DNA from: Symbiodinium natans
Lineage: Eukaryota > Sar > Dinophyceae > Suessiales > Symbiodiniaceae
Assembly (NCBI GenBank): GCA_905221605.1
Contig: CAJNDS010001813.1
Location: forward strand, 181,934 to 245,933
Direction: 5' to 3'
Length of the DNA: 64,000 nt
Part shown: positions 1 through 10,338 of the stretch, one piece after another
Numbering within the stretch: position 1 is the stretch's first letter
Layout of the letters: each line of letters begins with the position of its first letter
The notes under the pieces: generated by a model
Seen by the model: the letters and a program-made list of their open reading frames with translations, nothing else
Databases searched by the model: none
What the model was told of the DNA's origin: nothing
Position numbers and translations under genes: made by a program

Positions 1-85
1 ACGGGGTAAACAGAGGTGCTTGTTGGACTTGCGCCGGGTGCGAAGAGCGTTGAGAGGCCACTGGAAGTGAATAACTTGCAGGATG

Positions 86-176
86 CCTAAACCCTAAACC
101 CTAAACCCTAAACCCTAAACCCTAAACCCTAAACCCTAAACCCTAAACCCTAAACCCTAAACCCTAAACCCTAAAC
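86..176 (-). repeat. Telomeric C array
   Basis: Near-perfect CCCTAAA units on the plus strand. It forms the left arm of the first cassette; degenerate G repeats follow at 308-340. Confidence 0.95.
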
Positions 177-210
177 CGTCTGAGCTTTGGTGTTGGAGGT
201 TGGCTGGTGC
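177..210 (-). CDS. Short exon-like segment in a cassette
   Basis: Minus strand reads APANLQHQSSD after an AAG acceptor-like end and stops at a GTTTAGGG donor-like start. Only 34 nt, so weak evidence. Confidence 0.15.
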
Positions 211-501
211 CTTCGCCCTCGGGTGTTGCAAAGGGATGCTTCTAGGGTGGGTTGGCCTCCCTGGAACCAGGCCCCTGCTCGCCCTGCTCCACGGCCCTGG
301 GCTTATTTAGTTTAGGGTTTAGGCGTTTAGGGCTGAGGGCTGGGTTCCTAGACCCAAGAGTAGCCAAGGAAAAAAGAAGGGGGGCCCTTTTTGGGTGATA
401 AGCGCCTGCTCCGGGTCAGAGGTTCGGTTGGGTGCAGCTGGGTTGGACTGGGGTCCTCTGAGTTCCGGCCGAAGGTTTTTGCGATTTGGGAGTGTAGGCC
501 C

Positions 502-657
502 TGACCCTAAATCTAAAACCCTAGACCCTAACACCTATAAACCCTACTTTAAAAACCCCTAAATCCTAAACCCTAAGCCCTAAATCCTAAACCCTAAACC
601 CCAAACCCTAAACCCTAAATCCTAAACCCTAAACCCTAAACCCTAAACCCTAAACCC
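502..657 (-). repeat. Degenerate telomeric C array
   Basis: CCCTAAA with many CCCCAAA, CCTAAAT and CCCTAAG variants, longer and more decayed than the array at 86-176. Confidence 0.9.
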
Positions 658-688
658 AAGCCCCTCAAACCCTGCCACTCTGCCCAAG

Positions 689-759
689 TTCCCGGCTCGT
701 CTTGCGAAATCGGAGTGCCCATCTCGAAGTCGGGTTCCTCAGTTGATGCGTTTCTAAAG
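689..759 (+). CDS. Exon-like segment in a C-U-G cassette
   Basis: Follows 'ctgcccaag' and ends AAG|GTGTTTAGGG. The frame (phase 2 start, phase 0 end) is open and includes CEIGVPISKSGSSVDAFLK. No family recognised. The donor-like site is better than most because GT follows AAG. Confidence 0.3.
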
Positions 760-1049
760 GTGTTTAGGGTTTAGGGTTTAGGGTTTGGGTTTTTTGGGTT
801 AGGGGGGGGGGGGAGATTCGCCTCGGTTTTTGGGTTAGAGGTTCTTGTCTTCAAGATGTTTGGGGCGTTTAAGTTAGGCTTCTTCGGTGATTTTGGGTGA
901 AGTTTTCCGGGTTTTTGGAGCTTCCTTTTGTAGAGGGCCTAGAGAAACATAATGGATGTTTTGGGGCAGCGATTATTGATAAGTATCTAGGGATTGCAAG
1001 GGTTTAGGGTTTAGGGTTGAAGTATAGTCATAATCGTGTCCCTTAGGGT

Positions 1050-1170
1050 TTTCGTACTGCCCCCCTCTGTACTACCCCCCCCCCCCCCCACAATCATGGC
1101 GATTTGGGGATGCAGCGTAGGTAAGGTCATTTAAGGGGGGGGGGGGGGGTAGTAGGCGAACATAACCAAC
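1050..1170 (+). mobile_element. Family E MITE-like palindrome
   Basis: Arms read 'actgcccccctctgtactac' and a poly-G run followed by 'gtagtaggcgaacat'. The core 'gcgatttggggatg' is diverged. Both arms carry expanded C or G runs. Related to the copies at 42950 and 55996. Confidence 0.6.
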
Positions 1171-1196
1171 TCTTGGGGTCCCTTTTTATGGGTTTT

Positions 1197-1253
1197 CTGG
1201 GATGTTCCCCCTTGTGCTACGAAGGACGGTCAGTATAAGGGGGATTCTCCCAA
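1197..1253 (+). mobile_element. Family A MITE, internally deleted
   Basis: Left terminus 'tgggatgttcccccttgt' and right terminus 'gtataagggggattctccca' are joined without the central palindrome. Family H begins immediately after. Confidence 0.6.
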
Positions 1254-1362
1254 AGGGATCCCTTATATGCCCTATACAACCCAAGGGCCCATACCTCTGA
1301 ACCCTTTAAAGGAGGTAAAGGACCAGATCCAGGGCGAATATCATGACTACCCGTAGACCAAC
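1253..1362 (+). mobile_element. Family H repeat copy
   Basis: Contains 'ccctatacaacccaagggcc' and 'gaaccctttaaaggaggtaa', shared with copies at 1807-2012 and 20068-20200. Confidence 0.6.
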
Positions 1363-1708
1363 CCCAGCAGCGAAGTCCTAGGAGAATGAAGCAAGCCTGA
1401 ATCAAGGATCAAACCCCAGACCTCAAGTCCCAAAACACACAAACCCTCAATCCCAAACCCTCAGCATCCTAAACTCTATACGCATCCGGCGAGGCGGATC
1501 CTGACCCCGCAATCCCCGATCGTGCCACGAAGTCTTTGATAGAGAGAGCCTGAAACCTTGTGAGGTTGTTTTGGCTCGGGCCTGGGTCGGGTTGAGGTCC
1601 TGATGGCAGTGGGAGTGGGGTGGGTCCCTACACCCTAACAAGGCCCTCAAGAGTTTAGGGTTAGGGTTTAGGGTTCAGGGTCAACCTTAAACCCACACCC
1701 TGCAAACT

Positions 1709-1798
1709 ACGGGCTTCGAACTGGGTGGCCGCACCGCCTCAGACGTAGCCAAATACCACGAGGTCGAGACCATCTGTGGCAGCTTGAAAGCATGTAAT
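1709..1798 (+). CDS. Exon-like segment
   Basis: Plus frame reads TGFELGGRTASDVAKYHEV then ETICGSLKAC; GTAATT and GTAAGG donor-like sites follow. It lies between a short G array (1653-1680) and a family H copy. No domain recognised. The residue order looks like soluble protein. Confidence 0.35.
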
Positions 1799-1806
1799 TG
1801 TAAGGG

Positions 1807-2012
1807 CAATTGCATGGTCCCTTAGTATGGGCCCTTCAAACGGGCACCCCTTCTATACCCCCTAAACCCTAAACCCTAAACCCTAAACCCTAAACCCTAA
1901 ACCCTAAACCCTAAACCCTAAACCCTAAACCCTATACAAATTGGTCCATACATCAGAACCCTTTCAAGGAGCCTAGGGACCATCTTAAGGGACCATGAAA
2001 CTACCCTCAGAT
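1807..2012 (+). mobile_element. Family H copy split by a telomeric C array
   Basis: The left part ends 'cttctataccc' and the right part resumes 'ctatacaaattggtccat', then 'cagaaccctttcaaggag'. The intact copy at 1253 has 'ccctatacaaccc' here. The array 1858-1934 sits exactly at this CCCTA. Confidence 0.7.
1858..1934 (-). repeat. Telomeric C array inside family H
   Basis: About eleven near-perfect CCCTAAA units inserted or expanded at a CCCTA site of the host element. Confidence 0.9.
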
Positions 2013-2106
2013 TGATTATTAGGGTTTAGGGTTTAGGGTTTAGGGTTTAGGGTTTAGGGTTCAGGGTTTAGGGCTGAGTTTTTAGGCTTGGATTCGGGTT
2101 TGGGAT

Positions 2107-2215
2107 TCTGGCCCCAAGAGTAACCTAGGAATGAAAGGGTGCAGTCTTTGCTGTAAAGGGCATACAGGGGAACTTCAACCCCCCCCCACGAAGGTAGGCT
2201 TTCTGGATCCTAAAC
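2107..2215 (+). mobile_element. Family C MITE, diverged copy
   Basis: 'ccaagagtaacctaggaatg', 'aaagggtgca', 'ggggaacttcaaccccc' match the order of the intact copy at 60294. The right terminus is decayed. Confidence 0.45.
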
Positions 2216-2558
2216 CCTAAGCCCCTACACAATCGCCCTTTGCCAGGGGTTCCTCCTATGATCAGGGGCCCGAAAGAAGTGACATCTGAAGATGCCCCAA
2301 CCCATGAGCCACCAACCCTAAACCCCAAACCCTAAACCCTAAAAACTTAAACCCTAAACCAAGCCCCACAATGCCCCTAAAGCCCCACATCCCCTAACAG
2401 CCTAAAAAGTTTCTATCTTGCATCATGAGGGGCCGACAGAAAGGGTTTAGGGTTTGAGGATATAAAAAGGGTACAAGGGGGATCTCAATTCTTGGGAAAC
2501 CAGCCCCCCCCCCCCCCCTGTTCTGTAGAGTTCAAGGACTTAGGATTTAAGGCTTCAC

Positions 2559-2713
2559 TTGGGATGTTCCCCAGTATACTACCCAGAGACTCCAAAACCC
2601 CTTAATTACGAAATATACCCTTAATTGAGGGGTTTTGGAGTCTCTGGGTATCAGTCCTTAATAGGGATAGTAGTACACCCCATTATAATCCCGATTAAGG
2701 GCTGGTAGTTAAG
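2559..2713 (+). mobile_element. Family A MITE carrying a nested TA-flanked palindrome
   Basis: Left arm 'ttgggatgttccccagtata', right part 'cagtccttaatagggatag' and 'ttataatcccgattaaggg'. A second element (2582-2648) interrupts the left arm. A 9-bp direct repeat 'ggcttcact' flanks the unit at 2551-2559 and 2714-2722. Confidence 0.7.
2582..2648 (+). mobile_element. 67-bp palindromic element with TA target duplication
   Basis: The arms 'cccagagactccaaaacccc' and their complement are nearly perfect (one mismatch over about 26 bp) around a short AT loop. TA dinucleotides flank both ends (2580-2581, 2649-2650), as with Tc1/mariner-type insertions. Confidence 0.7.
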
Positions 2714-2832
2714 GGCTTCACTCGTAACCGCATCTGGCCCGGAAACCCTAAACCCTAAACCCTAAACCCCAAACCCTAAACCCTAAACCCTAAACCCTAT
2801 AACCATAGACCCTAAACCCTAGGCTTAGGGTA

Positions 2833-2902
2833 GCAGATCTGCCTGGACGACCAGGGTGAGAGAACCGAGGATGACAAACGCAGCGACGAAGAGGGCGCAC
2901 AC
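2833..2902 (-). CDS. Hydrophobic exon-like segment (signal or membrane)
   Basis: Minus frame VCALFVAAFVILGSLTLVV follows 'aagaaacgag'. About 19 uninterrupted apolar residues would make a membrane helix or signal-peptide core. No partner domain is visible. Confidence 0.3.
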
Positions 2903-3842
2903 CTCGTTTCTTACTGGGTTCAGGGTATAAGGTTTAGGGTTTAGGGTTGGGAATGAGGGACCCTATATAATCCCTTAAAGGGTATATATATATAATATAG
3001 GGAATATATAGGTCTTGGAGCTCTAGTGTGGAGGGCGAACATCTGGGGCTTTGGTACGGGCCGAGCCTACTCTGAATGGTATTTTCAGTTGCCCGGAGCG
3101 CCGCAAGCCCGCTCGTCGTGGGAATTGCTCGTTGACGTACATCTGGTGGTAAACTGCAAGCCCTACACCCTAAACCCTAAACCCTGAGCCGAACTCTCGG
3201 GTCTAGGGCTTAGGGTATACTTTGGGTTTACAGCGTTGGGGTTTAGGGTTTAGGGTTTAGGGTTCAGGGTTCAGGGTTTAGGGTTTAGGGCCTAGGGTTC
3301 GGGGTTTCAAGCCTTTGAAGCCAGGGTGGAGGTTTTCGGCCCAAGATGCACACCAAACCTTATGTAGTCAGAGGTTTAGGGTTGAGGGTTTAGAATTTAG
3401 GTATCAGGGTTTAGGGTTTAGGGTTTGGGGTTTAGGATTTAGGGTTTAAGGCGGGGTCCTGGGCCAGAGTCCTGGGGGCCCATGAAGCCCTTAGAACACT
3501 AGTCCTCCGACCCGCAAGAGCCTGAACCATACTCCCCCTAAGGCTCCAAGCCCCCAAGGTTCTTAAAATTTACAGCCCTAATGTCCTTAACCCTAGACCC
3601 CAATAGCCCTGAAGCCCTAAACCTTGAACCCCAAACCCTAACAGCCCTGAAGCCCTAAAGCATACACCCGTAAAGACGAATAAACCCTGAACCTCAAAGC
3701 CCTGCCTAAACCCTCAACCCTAAACTCGAGACCCTTCAAGCCCTTGATTGGGCTTAAAGCCCTTGAAGCCCCTGAAATGCAGGCCCGGGGGCCGCATCTG
3801 CATCCGCGGGATCTTGGATCCAGCGCATCTGCCCAGAGGTTC

Positions 3843-3985
3843 GAGTTGGGTTTAGGGTTTAGGGTTTAAGGTTTAGGGTTTAGGGTTTAGGGCTTAGGGC
3901 TTAGGGCTTGGGGTTTGGGGTTTGGGGTTTGGGGTTTAGGGTTTAGGGTTTAGGGTTTAGGGTTTAGGGTTTAGGGTTTAGGGCT
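3843..3985 (+). repeat. Telomeric G array with variant blocks
   Basis: TTTAGGG interrupted by runs of GCTTAGG and TTTGGGG variants. The local runs of one variant suggest unit-by-unit homogenisation. Confidence 0.93.
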
Positions 3986-4089
3986 ACTTAAGGGCGGTGA
4001 GGGTCGAGGCTGAGATCTTAAGACGCCAAACCCGGAGGGTGAGAGAACAGAGCAAGAGAGACAGAAAGAAAGAACACGAGGAGTATAAA

Positions 4090-4190
4090 TACACCCTACA
4101 CCCTAAACCCTAAACCCTAAAACCCTAAACCCTAAACCCTAAACCCTAAACCCTAAAACCCTAAACCCTAAACCCCACGCCCTAGACCCT
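4090..4190 (-). repeat. Telomeric C array
   Basis: CCCTAAA with occasional CCCTAAAA slips. It is followed by 'cgagagggaggagaggcccc', then another cassette. Confidence 0.93.
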
Positions 4191-4310
4191 AAGCCTCACC
4201 GAGAGGGAGGAGAGGCCCCAAATGTTGCGTGAACATTTCGCGGCCAGAGGCTCAGGCTCGGGGATCTGAGGTTGAGGGTTGCGGGTTGAGGGTTCAGGCT
4301 TTAGCATTTC

Positions 4311-4403
4311 CCTAAACCCTAAACCCTAAACCCTAAACCCTAAACCCTAAACCCTAAACCCTAAACCCTAAACCCTAAACCCTAAACCCTAAACCCTAAA
4401 CCC
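4311..4403 (-). repeat. Telomeric C array, left arm of a cassette
   Basis: Thirteen near-perfect units. The matching G arm starts at 4516, leaving about 110 bp unique between them. Confidence 0.95.
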
Positions 4404-4410
4404 CAAACTC

Positions 4411-4502
4411 TACAGAGGGGCGCTGGGTCTGGCGTTTGAAGCGGCACAAAGCGCGAACACCAGAAGCGCCTGAATGAGGACTGCGACAACCAGGATGGCG
4501 AC
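4411..4502 (-). CDS. Hydrophobic exon-like segment
   Basis: After 'gcgctgccag' the minus frame reads VAILVVAVLIQALLVFALCA then ASNARPSAPL. The apolar stretch followed by small residues resembles a signal peptide or membrane helix. The frame meets TAG at the C-arm junction. Confidence 0.35.
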
Positions 4503-5559
4503 CTGGCAGCGCTCGGGTTTAGGGTTTAGGGTTTAGGGTTTAGGGTGCGCATTGGTTTAGGGTCTGCGGGAGTTCAGAGTTTAAGGCTTAGGGTTTAGGG
4601 TTTAGGGCGGAGGGGGATCTGTGACATTACAGAACGAAAAGAGGGACTCTTCTAAGGGCCCTCAGGGGGGCTCTGAAGGCTTCAGGGTTTGGGGATTTCT
4701 TGCTCAGGCTTTAGGGTCCAGGGTTTAGGGGTTTAGGGTTTGGGGTTTAGAGACTACTTACGCATGTCCCTTTCGCGACACCTTTTGGACCTAAACACAA
4801 ACTTCTGGGACGCTGACAGTTCTCGAAAGTGTCTTCTCGGGTATGATGCAATATGACCCCCCTTAGATTGGGGTATTCGGGGGCACCGTCTATATGACTA
4901 TATGAGTGTATATACCACCCCCCTAAACCTGAAACCCCAAACCCCAAACCCTAAACCCGCTTATCTGAACGCGAAACCCCCTTATCTGAACCCTAGCCCC
5001 CTCTTGTGTGAACAACAACCCTAAATCTAAACCCCTGAATCTAAACCCTAAACCTGCAACCCCCTTAACTACGAGCTGCTGAAAACTCCCCCAAAAAAAT
5101 CCAGGATGATTATGTGTTTGTTGTTAAGGGTTCTACACCCTAAACCCTAAACCCGAAAACCCAAACCCGATACCCTAAACCCTAAACCCTAAACCCTAAA
5201 CCCTAAACCCGGAACCCTAAATCTTAAAACACATGTGGAAGATGTAGACCCCAGAGGCCCAACAGTTGACGAACACCTCGCCAATCAGCCTGGCCTAACC
5301 CTGCACTACACCTAAAACCGAAGCCAGAATCGCTCTAGCCCTAGGGTTTAGGGGTTAGGGTTTAAGGTTTAGGGTGTAGGAATTCAGGTTTAGGAGACAG
5401 ACGACCACAAAGCCTAAGCCGGTAGCCATGAGCAATGCCGGAGCAAGAGAGAGCAGCGAGCTACGCCCTCGACCCCTGAACCTGTAGCTTAAGGTTAGGG
5501 TTTGGGGTTTAGGGTTTAATGAGGGTTCAGGGTTTAGGGCTTAGGGTTTAGGGTTTGGG

Positions 5560-5860
5560 GGCACCCTGGTGTCACCAGGTAGGCCCTTATTTAACCTTAA
5601 GTCGAGAGCCCTGAACAAATGCTGGGCCCGTACTCAACCTTAGACCCGGCCTGGGACCCTCCCCTAAACTAAGTGAGGGGTCGCTTCCGTCGAGCGACAG
5701 ACCCCGAACGCTCCGCCCAAGCGAAAAGAGAAACGGAAAGGTGAGGGTTAAGCCTCACCGTCTGTCCTGGACAGGCCAACGGACATCGGCCTATTTTACG
5801 ACAACGTCAAAACTCGGCTAAGGGATGGCCGGCACCCAGACCACCTTTAAAAGTTTAGCG
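5560..5860. other. Telomere-poor unique stretch
   Basis: About 300 bp without arrays, containing 'gaccctcccctaaactaagt', a purine-rich patch and the short palindrome 'ctggtgtcaccag'. No convincing ORF or known repeat. Confidence 0.5.
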
Positions 5861-6019
5861 TAGCTAAAGTATAACCCCAAATCGTAACCCTTTGCCTCTG
5901 CAGGTGGTTCAGGGTTTTGGGGTTTGCCGGGCCCGCCCCCCCCCAAAACCCCCTGGCCTCTGGTGGCCCAAGGGCAGGGGGCAGCGAGGGCTGATCCAGG
6001 AAAGCCCAGAAACCCCCCC

Positions 6020-6667
6020 AAATCAGCAAAGGCCTCTACGGGCCCTGACGTGCCGAAGGCCCGAAAAGGGCCGAGGCTACCCCGAACCCCAGCTTAAACC
6101 CTAACGCCGCAAAACCCTGCAAAGGCCTTCAAGCAAATAAGGGCCTCTACGGGCCCTAACGTGCCCGAAAAGGGCCGAGGCTACCCCGAACCCCAGCTTA
6201 AACCCTAGCGATTGAAATACTCATTGGCGAAAAAAAACTAATAGGTTCCCTGACCTTCAAATGAATAAAGCCTCTACGGCCCCTGACACGCCGAAGGTCA
6301 GAACAGGGCCCCGAGAGACCCCAAGAGCTACCAAAAGGCTTCAAAAGACTTCAAAAGGCCCCTTAAAAGAAGGGGGACCCCAGGATGCCCGTACCCGCAA
6401 TGAAAAATGCGATTTTTTTGGTACTGAAATCGATGGTTTTGGGCTCCCCTTCATTTTACCCCGGAAGCGCCAGGAAAGCCCCCAGGAAGCCCCCAAAAGG
6501 CCCCAAGAGCCACCAAAAGGCTTGAGGCCCTTAAAAGGGGAATCCAGGAGCAGGCACAAAGAGTTTCCCTGACCTTCAATGAATAAGGACCTCTACGGGC
6601 CCTGACACGCCGAAGGCCCGAAAAGGGCCGAGCCTACCCCCAACCCCAGCTTAAACCCTAACACCGC
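6020..6667 (+). repeat. About 90-bp unit repeated three to four times
   Basis: Units at about 6020-6107, 6135-6213, partial 6260-6325 and 6577-6667 share 'cctctacgggccctgac', 'cgaaaagggccgag' and 'ccccagcttaaaccctaac'. Each contains a GGGCC/GGCCC stem. 'ttccctgaccttcaa' precedes two units. Confidence 0.85.
6261..6572 (+). CDS. Hypothetical ORF between the 90-bp repeats
   Basis: 103 codons, rich in Pro, Lys, Arg and Glu, with repeated PQEAPKRPQEPPKG-like blocks matching DNA-level duplication of 'ccccaagagcyaccaaaagg'. The centre reads FFGTEIDGFGLPFILPRK, less repetitive. It may be coding or a by-product of the repeats. Confidence 0.2.
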   Translation: MNKASTAPDTPKVRTGPRETPRATKRLQKTSKGPLKEGGPQDARTRNEKCDFFGTEIDGFGLPFILPRKRQESPQEAPKRPQEPPKGLRPLKGESRSRHKEFP

Positions 6668-6961
6668 AACTTTAAAAACATCAAAGCAAGCATCAGGGCA
6701 CAAGAAAGTAAATTCCATAAACCCTAAACCCTAATAGAGTATAGTTTGGGTGGCCGGGGTGGGTTGACGGGCAACGCGAGCGCGCGGCCCGGGGCGTTTC
6801 ACACCCGAGCGCGCGCCCTCCCCTGACACACCCCAAACCCTAAACCCTAAACCCTAAACCCTAAACCCTAGCCCTAAACCCTAAACCCTAAACGCTAAAC
6901 CCTAGACCCTAAACCCTAGAACCCTAGAACCCGAACCTACAAGGCAAGTTGGCCGGTCTGA

Positions 6962-7111
6962 GTGTGCTTCCACCGGGGACCGGACCGAACGCAGGATGTC
7001 TGCGACGAGATGGAGAACTGCGCCAAAAACCTCGGCAACATCTTGTTACGTCAGTTCCCAAACTATACCTTCTTTGGGAACCGCACATGCAGGGAGCCGG
7101 ATGAGAAACCC
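6962..7111 (+). CDS. Exon-like segment, Cys-containing
   Basis: The open frame includes DVCDEMENCAKNLGNILLRQ and then FPNYTFFGNRTCREPDE, with an NRT sequon and several Cys, as in a secreted or lumenal domain. It lies between C arrays and runs out at CCCTAC. One of the most protein-like pieces here; family not recognised. Confidence 0.42.
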
Positions 7112-7529
7112 TACTCAACCCTGAACCCTAAACCCCGAACCCTGAACCCTAAACCCTAAACCGGAACAGCTTGCTAGCGTTGAGCCCGGGGCATTCAGAT
7201 TGTGATCCTCGTGGTCCTGGACCTGCGCAATGCAGAGTAGTCTTGCCTACACCCTAGCACAAGGGGTTTAGGGTTGAGGGTTTAGGGCCAGTAGCACTAA
7301 ACCTTAAACCCCTAAGGCCCCTCAAACCCTCAAACCCCTGAACCACAAAATCCCCCCAACCCATACCCTTCTACGCCCCAAACCCTACTAGAGTGCCAGC
7401 ACCCTAAGTCCCAAAAGCCCCTGCAGCACGGAGGTTTGAGGCGGGGATATAGAAGACAAAAACAGTGGAAGCGTCGTACGGAAATAAGGGGTTTAACGGG
7501 TTGAGGGTTTAGGGTTCAGGGTTTAGTCG

Positions 7530-7790
7530 TGGGAAAAACAACTCATGTCTGAACAAAGTGAGTGGCGATCATTTGCTGAGAGATCGTAGTGGTTACTAGA
7601 GTCAGTCAAGCACAACATTCAATGGGTGATTACCACATTTGAGCATTTCAGTGCAACTAACACAGCCGATACTTCATATTCACTGGTATAAGAATGTAAA
7701 GGGAATGGTATTATTACATGATAAATGGGGAATTTCGCGTTTATGGCTTAAAGAGTGTGTTAATTAATCAAGGTTTGAAACAAACTTGGG
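7530..7790. other. Array-free AT-richer island
   Basis: About 260 bp of ordinary sequence with no heptamers, no long ORF and no recognised repeat. Its base composition differs from the GC-rich cassette segments. Confidence 0.5.
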
Positions 7791-7877
7791 CTCGTGAACC
7801 CCTTCTTGCTTCTGGCCCTCAGGCTCTTGGAGCTCTCATGTCTTGCTTTTTGGCCTTGCGCCCCCAAACTTAAGGGC

Positions 7878-8035
7878 TATAAGGACCCCTAGAAGCGACC
7901 CTTAATCTTATTCCCATTTTTCGCCCATATACAAACCCTTTATATACCTGATATAGTCCATATGTACCTAAGTTGCCCCTAAACAACCCGTGAATAACCC
8001 CAAATTTCCTCTATAAGGGTCCCTCCTGTCGTCCC
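7878..8035 (+). mobile_element. Family K palindromic repeat
   Basis: 'aaggacccctagaagcgacc', 'ttcccattttt', 'aaccccaaatttcc' and the end 'ataagggtccctcctgtc'. The copy at 51375 shares order and termini; a relative lies at 13085. Confidence 0.55.
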
Positions 8036-8296
8036 CTTGAAAAACCAAACTCTGCAAAGTCTTTGGTAGATCGATAGTTCGCTTGGACCCCACACACCCC
8101 AAATTATCTATGACTTCCCAAAGGGGAAACCTGAACCCTGAACCCCTCAACCCTCAACCCTAAACCCTAAACCCTAAGCCCTAAACCCTATAACCCTATA
8201 ACCCTATAACCCTATAACCCGGAACCCTAAACCTCGCAACCCTAAGCCCAAGCCCAACTAAGGGACCCTGTAACCTCCCGAATAAGAACAAGGGAT

Positions 8297-8497
8297 TGGG
8301 ATGTTCACCCTTCTACTGATTGCTTAAGAACCCGCTAAAACAGAAGAAAATATTCTACCTGATTAAGGGATTTCTAGGGATTGTTGCTATTTATTCTTTT
8401 GGGGCTCTTAAGCTCGCTCTTAGGCAAATAGAGCCTTATACTAGCAGTGCAGGTACTATAATCCCTATAAAGGACTGATAGTAGCAGGGGCTCATGC
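8297..8497 (+). mobile_element. Family A MITE with a nested family D element
   Basis: A termini 'ttgggatgttcacccttcta' and 'ataatccctataaaggactg' flank a D-type core that starts 'gcttaagaacccgct' and ends 'ggggctcttaagc'. Nesting implies D inserted after A. Confidence 0.6.
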
Positions 8498-8507
8498 CAC
8501 ACTCTAA

Positions 8508-8690
8508 ACCCTAAACCCAAAACCCCAAAACCCAAAACCCCAAAACCCAAAAAACCCAAAAAACCCTAAAACCCTAAAACCCAAAAACCCAAAAACCCAA
8601 AAAACCCTAAAACCCTAAAACCCAAAAACCCAAAAACCCAAAAACCCAAAAACCCTAGAACCCTAGAACCCTCAAACCCTAAACCCCTTG
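8508..8690 (-). repeat. Variant telomeric array, CCCAAAAA/CCCTAAAA type
   Basis: Octamer-like units dominate (aacccaaaaa, aaccctaaaa) instead of the canonical heptamer, with two interleaved blocks of similar order. Confidence 0.9.
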
Positions 8691-8699
8691 GAGTGCTTT

Positions 8700-8795
8700 G
8701 CGCGCCTTCCCGTTGATACTACGACGCCCGCAGCCAGGATGGACAATGCTATGAACGAGCGCCTCGGCCGCGGGCTTCGGTGGGCACGCCACAAC
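8700..8795 (-). CDS. Hydrophobic exon-like segment
   Basis: Minus frame includes RRSFIALSILAAGVVVSTGR. The basic pair before a short apolar core resembles a signal peptide. The frame continues open into the GTTTAGGG junction. Confidence 0.27.
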
Positions 8796-8808
8796 CTTAT
8801 AAACCCTT

Positions 8809-8963
8809 ACTTGAAGGTTCATGGTACTTACTAACCAATTATAACTGGGCTTATAACCCTACTTATAAGTGGGATAACCCCTATAAGGCCCTTTAGGGGT
8901 ATTGTAAGTAGGGTTATAAGTACAGTTACAATTGGTTAGTAAGTACCATGAAACTTCAAGTAG
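8809..8963 (+). mobile_element. Family B palindromic element (intact)
   Basis: Long inverted repeat: 'ttcatggtacttactaacca' is mirrored by 'tggttagtaagtaccatgaa'. Inner arms 'ataaccctacttataag' and 'gtagggttataagtac' also pair. Length about 155 bp, no ORF. Confidence 0.8.
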
Positions 8964-9159
8964 AAGCCCTTCTAAGCCCTTGAGGCCCAAAACCATGAAC
9001 TCGTATACACCCTTATAAACCCTTGTAAGCCCAAAACCCTAAACCCTTATAGACCTTTCTACGCCCTTAGAAACCCTAAACCCGAAACCCTCAACCCGAC
9101 ACCTCAACCCAAAATCCTGAACTCTACTGCTAAACCCTAGCTGAACCTAAAGTTTGCCC

Positions 9160-9235
9160 TGAACGATCTCTCTCTCTCTCTCTCTGTCTCTCGCTGTCTC
9201 TCTCTGCATCTATCTATCTCTCTCTGTCTCAGCAA
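9160..9235 (+). repeat. CT-rich microsatellite
   Basis: (CT)n interrupted by TGTCTC and ATCTATCT motifs. Confidence 0.9.
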
Positions 9236-10009
9236 AGATTAGACTGAGCCACGGCGCGAAAACAAAAACACACATCGCTAGGGCCGGGGCCATGAACGCG
9301 TTGTTGCCTGGAGGGGAGGCAGGACGTGAAGGGTTTTGGAGTTTGAGACCACGGGTTCTCTCGGCTACTGCAATGTCGTTGCAGCCAGGGGTTCCGAACC
9401 GACACTTAGGGTTTAGGGTTTAGGGTTTAGGGTTTAGGGTTTGGGGTTTGGGGTTTAGGGTTTAGGGTTTAGGGTTCTAACGGACAGAGCTAATGGTTAC
9501 AGGCCACTTCAGGGAAACCTGGCGGATTTCACTCGCACAAAAGGAGCCCAATTTATCAAAGTCTTGACAGGAAATCTACAGAAATGCAGAATCTTCCAGC
9601 CCCTGAAGCCCAAAAGCCCAAATGCCATTGACCCTGTCACGCTACTCTGGAGGGTAGGGTTTCGGATTTGGGTTCAGGGTCTTCAACCCCCCCCCCCCCC
9701 CGTCCCTTCCCTCTCCCAACTCCTAGTGCCCGAGTGGCTCAAGAAGCTTTCGGGGTAACCCTAAACCCTAAACCCTAAACCCTAGAAATTACGGGCTGCC
9801 GCTTCGAAAAAGTTCTCCCTTCGGTCCTGTGTGCCCATTGGAGTGAGAAGTCGCGCAGCCGGTCGACCTGCCAAGGAAGGGTTTAGGGTATAGGGTATAG
9901 GGTTTGGGGTTTAGGGTTCAGGGTTTAAGGTGCAGGGTTTAGGCACAAACCCTAAACTCTAAACCCTAAACCCTAAACCATCGTGCCGCCTGGCATCTTT
10001 CGGGTACTC

Positions 10010-10190
10010 TTGGGATGTTGCCCCTTATACGAACACTCCAAGGGTTTAGGGTTTAGGGTTCAGTGTTCAGGGTTCAGGGTTCAGGGTACGGGGATGCCCC
10101 CCTTATACCAACAGTCCTGAATAGGGAATTCTAATAGGGGGTACTCTAACCTCTATTCAGGACGCTGAGTACAAGGGGGAACATATCAAG
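10010..10190 (+). mobile_element. Family A: half copy, telomeric array, full copy
   Basis: 'ttgggatgttgccccttata' starts a truncated copy to 10040. TTTAGGG/TTCAGGG repeats fill 10041-10089. A second copy, 'ggatgccccccttatacc' to 'gtacaagggggaacat', follows. The array begins at 'ccaAGGG'. Confidence 0.65.
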
Positions 10191-10221
10191 TAGACTCCTT
10201 TAGAAGGACCACTGACAACTG

Positions 10222-10307
10222 CTATTTCCTTAAGAACCCTACATGAAATGAAAAAAACATATTCTTCCTCATACGGGCAATAAACGGGATTACTATCTCG
10301 TTTTTTT

Positions 10308-10338
<31 letters not shown>

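Noticed and set aside
6741-6830. GC-rich stem (cgagcgcgcggcc / gagcgcgcgccc) as an RNA gene
   Set aside because: The repeats are direct (gagcgcgcg twice) more than inverted, and nothing else supports an RNA gene.
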